DNA of 64,000 bases, taken from contig JACCIC010000039.1 of the NCBI GenBank assembly GCA_018907035.1, positions 1,137,001 through 1,201,000 on the forward strand, in the 5' to 3' direction. Both the position numbers and the translations under genes were made by a program. The first letter of the stretch is position 1. Each line of letters begins with the position of its first letter. The stretch is from Sycobia sp. Sy_11 (taxonomy: Eukaryota > Arthropoda > Insecta > Hymenoptera > Epichrysomallidae). The notes under the pieces are model-generated. The model did no database searches and was not told the origin of the DNA. It worked only from the letters and a program-made list of their open reading frames with translations. Below, piece by piece: positions 63,004 to 64,000 of this stretch.

Positions 63004-64000
63004 TTTATTTGTAATCTCAGATACAAAAGGTTTATAATAATTTACATAGTGTAAACAATAAAATGCTATATTAAATAGATGGTAAGACAATAAAAATTAA
63101 ATGTGAAATAATGCAAATAATAACATCAATAAATAATATATAACTACATAGTCAGTTGGTCTTATCAATATTACAGATAGTAATGGAGGTAAAAAATATA
63201 TATGAGTGAAAAACAACAAAATGAGTCAAAAACGAAAATATATAGCTTAAGAATATATTAACATAAACGAGCTTGTTCGCAAATATCAGTAAAACAAAAT
63301 GCACTCTTACAATTATCGACCCATTCGCTCGAACTATACATCCCATAAATGTGCTCTCACGTAGAACGTAAATTTAGGTACTTATATGAAGAACGTAATC
63401 GATAAAATAAACTTGTATTATAATACAAATTAGTAAATCTCGATGAGATATCGTCTCATTGAGGACTAAAGTCTTCAAGGTGATGGTAGATTATGGAAGT
63501 CCATTGGAAGATTCGTTTAAGCGCCTATCAATTAAAGTTTTTATATAGAGGACAGCGAGCTCAAAATTTGTCACCCTGTGACGATACGCTCGAGAATATA
63601 CTTGGAGACGAGATACTCCAAGTACTTCGGCAGATGCATATGCATGACTTTGTAAAGTACGATAGCAATAAAATAATGCCTCGCAGAGTCGATTCGCTGC
63701 CACCAGCCGAATGACGTCCTGGAGGGCGTGACATGATCCTGACTCCGAAGACCTTTAATATACCGGCCAGAGAAATTCTGGACTATTTTCAAACGATTTC
63801 TAATTTCGAAAGAAGCATCTAGCATGATGGCGAAACAATTGTCAAGATGATGCAACTTTCGTGACATCTCAGTAGTACAGTTTCATAAAAATCATAAACT
63901 ATGAAGGACACTATTAATCTTTTTTATTACTGCATCTACATGATGGTTTCACGGGAGAATTGAGTCTAATGCAATATCAAGACGAACTACCCAATCCGTA
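63004..64000 (-). mobile_element. LINE 3' part: reverse-transcriptase C-terminus and 3' UTR, cut by the window edge
   Basis: The - strand frame 63571-63867 reads EIRNRLKIVQNFSGRYIKGL, QDHVTPSR, FGWW and ARHYFIAIVLYKVMHMHLP. This matches the C-terminal region of CR1/Jockey-like reverse transcriptases (RLQ-QN-CVRYI-G-R-DHVTPYR-LGWL). Weak coding similarity continues upstream to about 63900 with stops, and a frameshift near 63590 leads to SRAYRHRV. An AT-rich 3' UTR follows, ending near 63004 in AAATAAATA repeats. The rest of the element lies beyond 64000. Confidence 0.8.

Overview
This is eukaryotic nuclear DNA, most likely from an insect. I favour Hymenoptera (ant, bee or wasp), by inference rather than proof. 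The reasons are short spliced genes with GT-AG introns, a very AT-rich background broken by sharply bounded CpG-rich islands, very many long (TA)n and (TC/GA)n microsatellites, and old mariner and non-LTR retroelement relics. There are no bacterial-style operons, ribosome binding sites or CRISPR arrays. Most long open frames here are artefacts of dinucleotide repeats (Tyr-Ile or Ser-Leu polymers).

Two genes are well supported. The first, on the + strand, is a secreted trypsin-like S1A serine protease in four confident exons (10282-10465, 23495-23799, 26579-26730, 32529-32690). All splice phases agree. The catalytic His, Asp and Ser and an Asp in the S1 pocket are present. It resembles, as I recall it, the Drosophila CG6865 type of trypsin-like protease. 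A weak candidate for the missing signal-peptide exon lies at 9064-9133; adding it gives a 290-residue protein. The second gene, on the - strand at 35614-36938, is the mitochondrial small-subunit ribosomal protein uS11m (mRpS11), five exons, 214 residues. The two genes converge: the protease stop codon at 32690 faces the mRpS11 stop codon at 35614 across about 2.9 kb of AT-rich DNA. Their third codon positions contrast strongly: GC-rich in the protease, AT-rich in mRpS11.

Layout. 1-9 kb: AT-rich DNA with CpG islands at about 0.7-2.0, 3.0-3.4, 4.35-5.35 and 6.6-8.9 kb and no recognisable gene. 9-32.7 kb: the protease gene, including a 13-kb intron holding three more CpG islands, a tRNA-like SINE relic and a short retroelement tail with a target-site duplication, and a 5.8-kb last intron holding a mariner relic and a LINE reverse-transcriptase relic. 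32.7-35.6 kb: spacer with a long hairpin and a possible Penelope-type 3' signature. 35.6-37.1 kb: mRpS11 and its promoter side. 37.1-64 kb: gene-poor DNA with a nearly full-length dead mariner (43.78-45.03 kb), a LINE endonuclease relic (46.6-47.0 kb), another mariner relic (49.6-50.1 kb), more CpG islands, and the 3' part of a LINE running off the right edge (63.0-64.0 kb).

I found no convincing new multi-gene system. The observations most worth a second look are the substitution next to the catalytic Ser of the protease, the two short retroelement insertions with perfect target-site duplications, the mirror-image compound microsatellites at 42.4-42.75 kb, the hairpin at 33.25-33.34 kb, and the unexplained inverted repeat at 5.9 kb.
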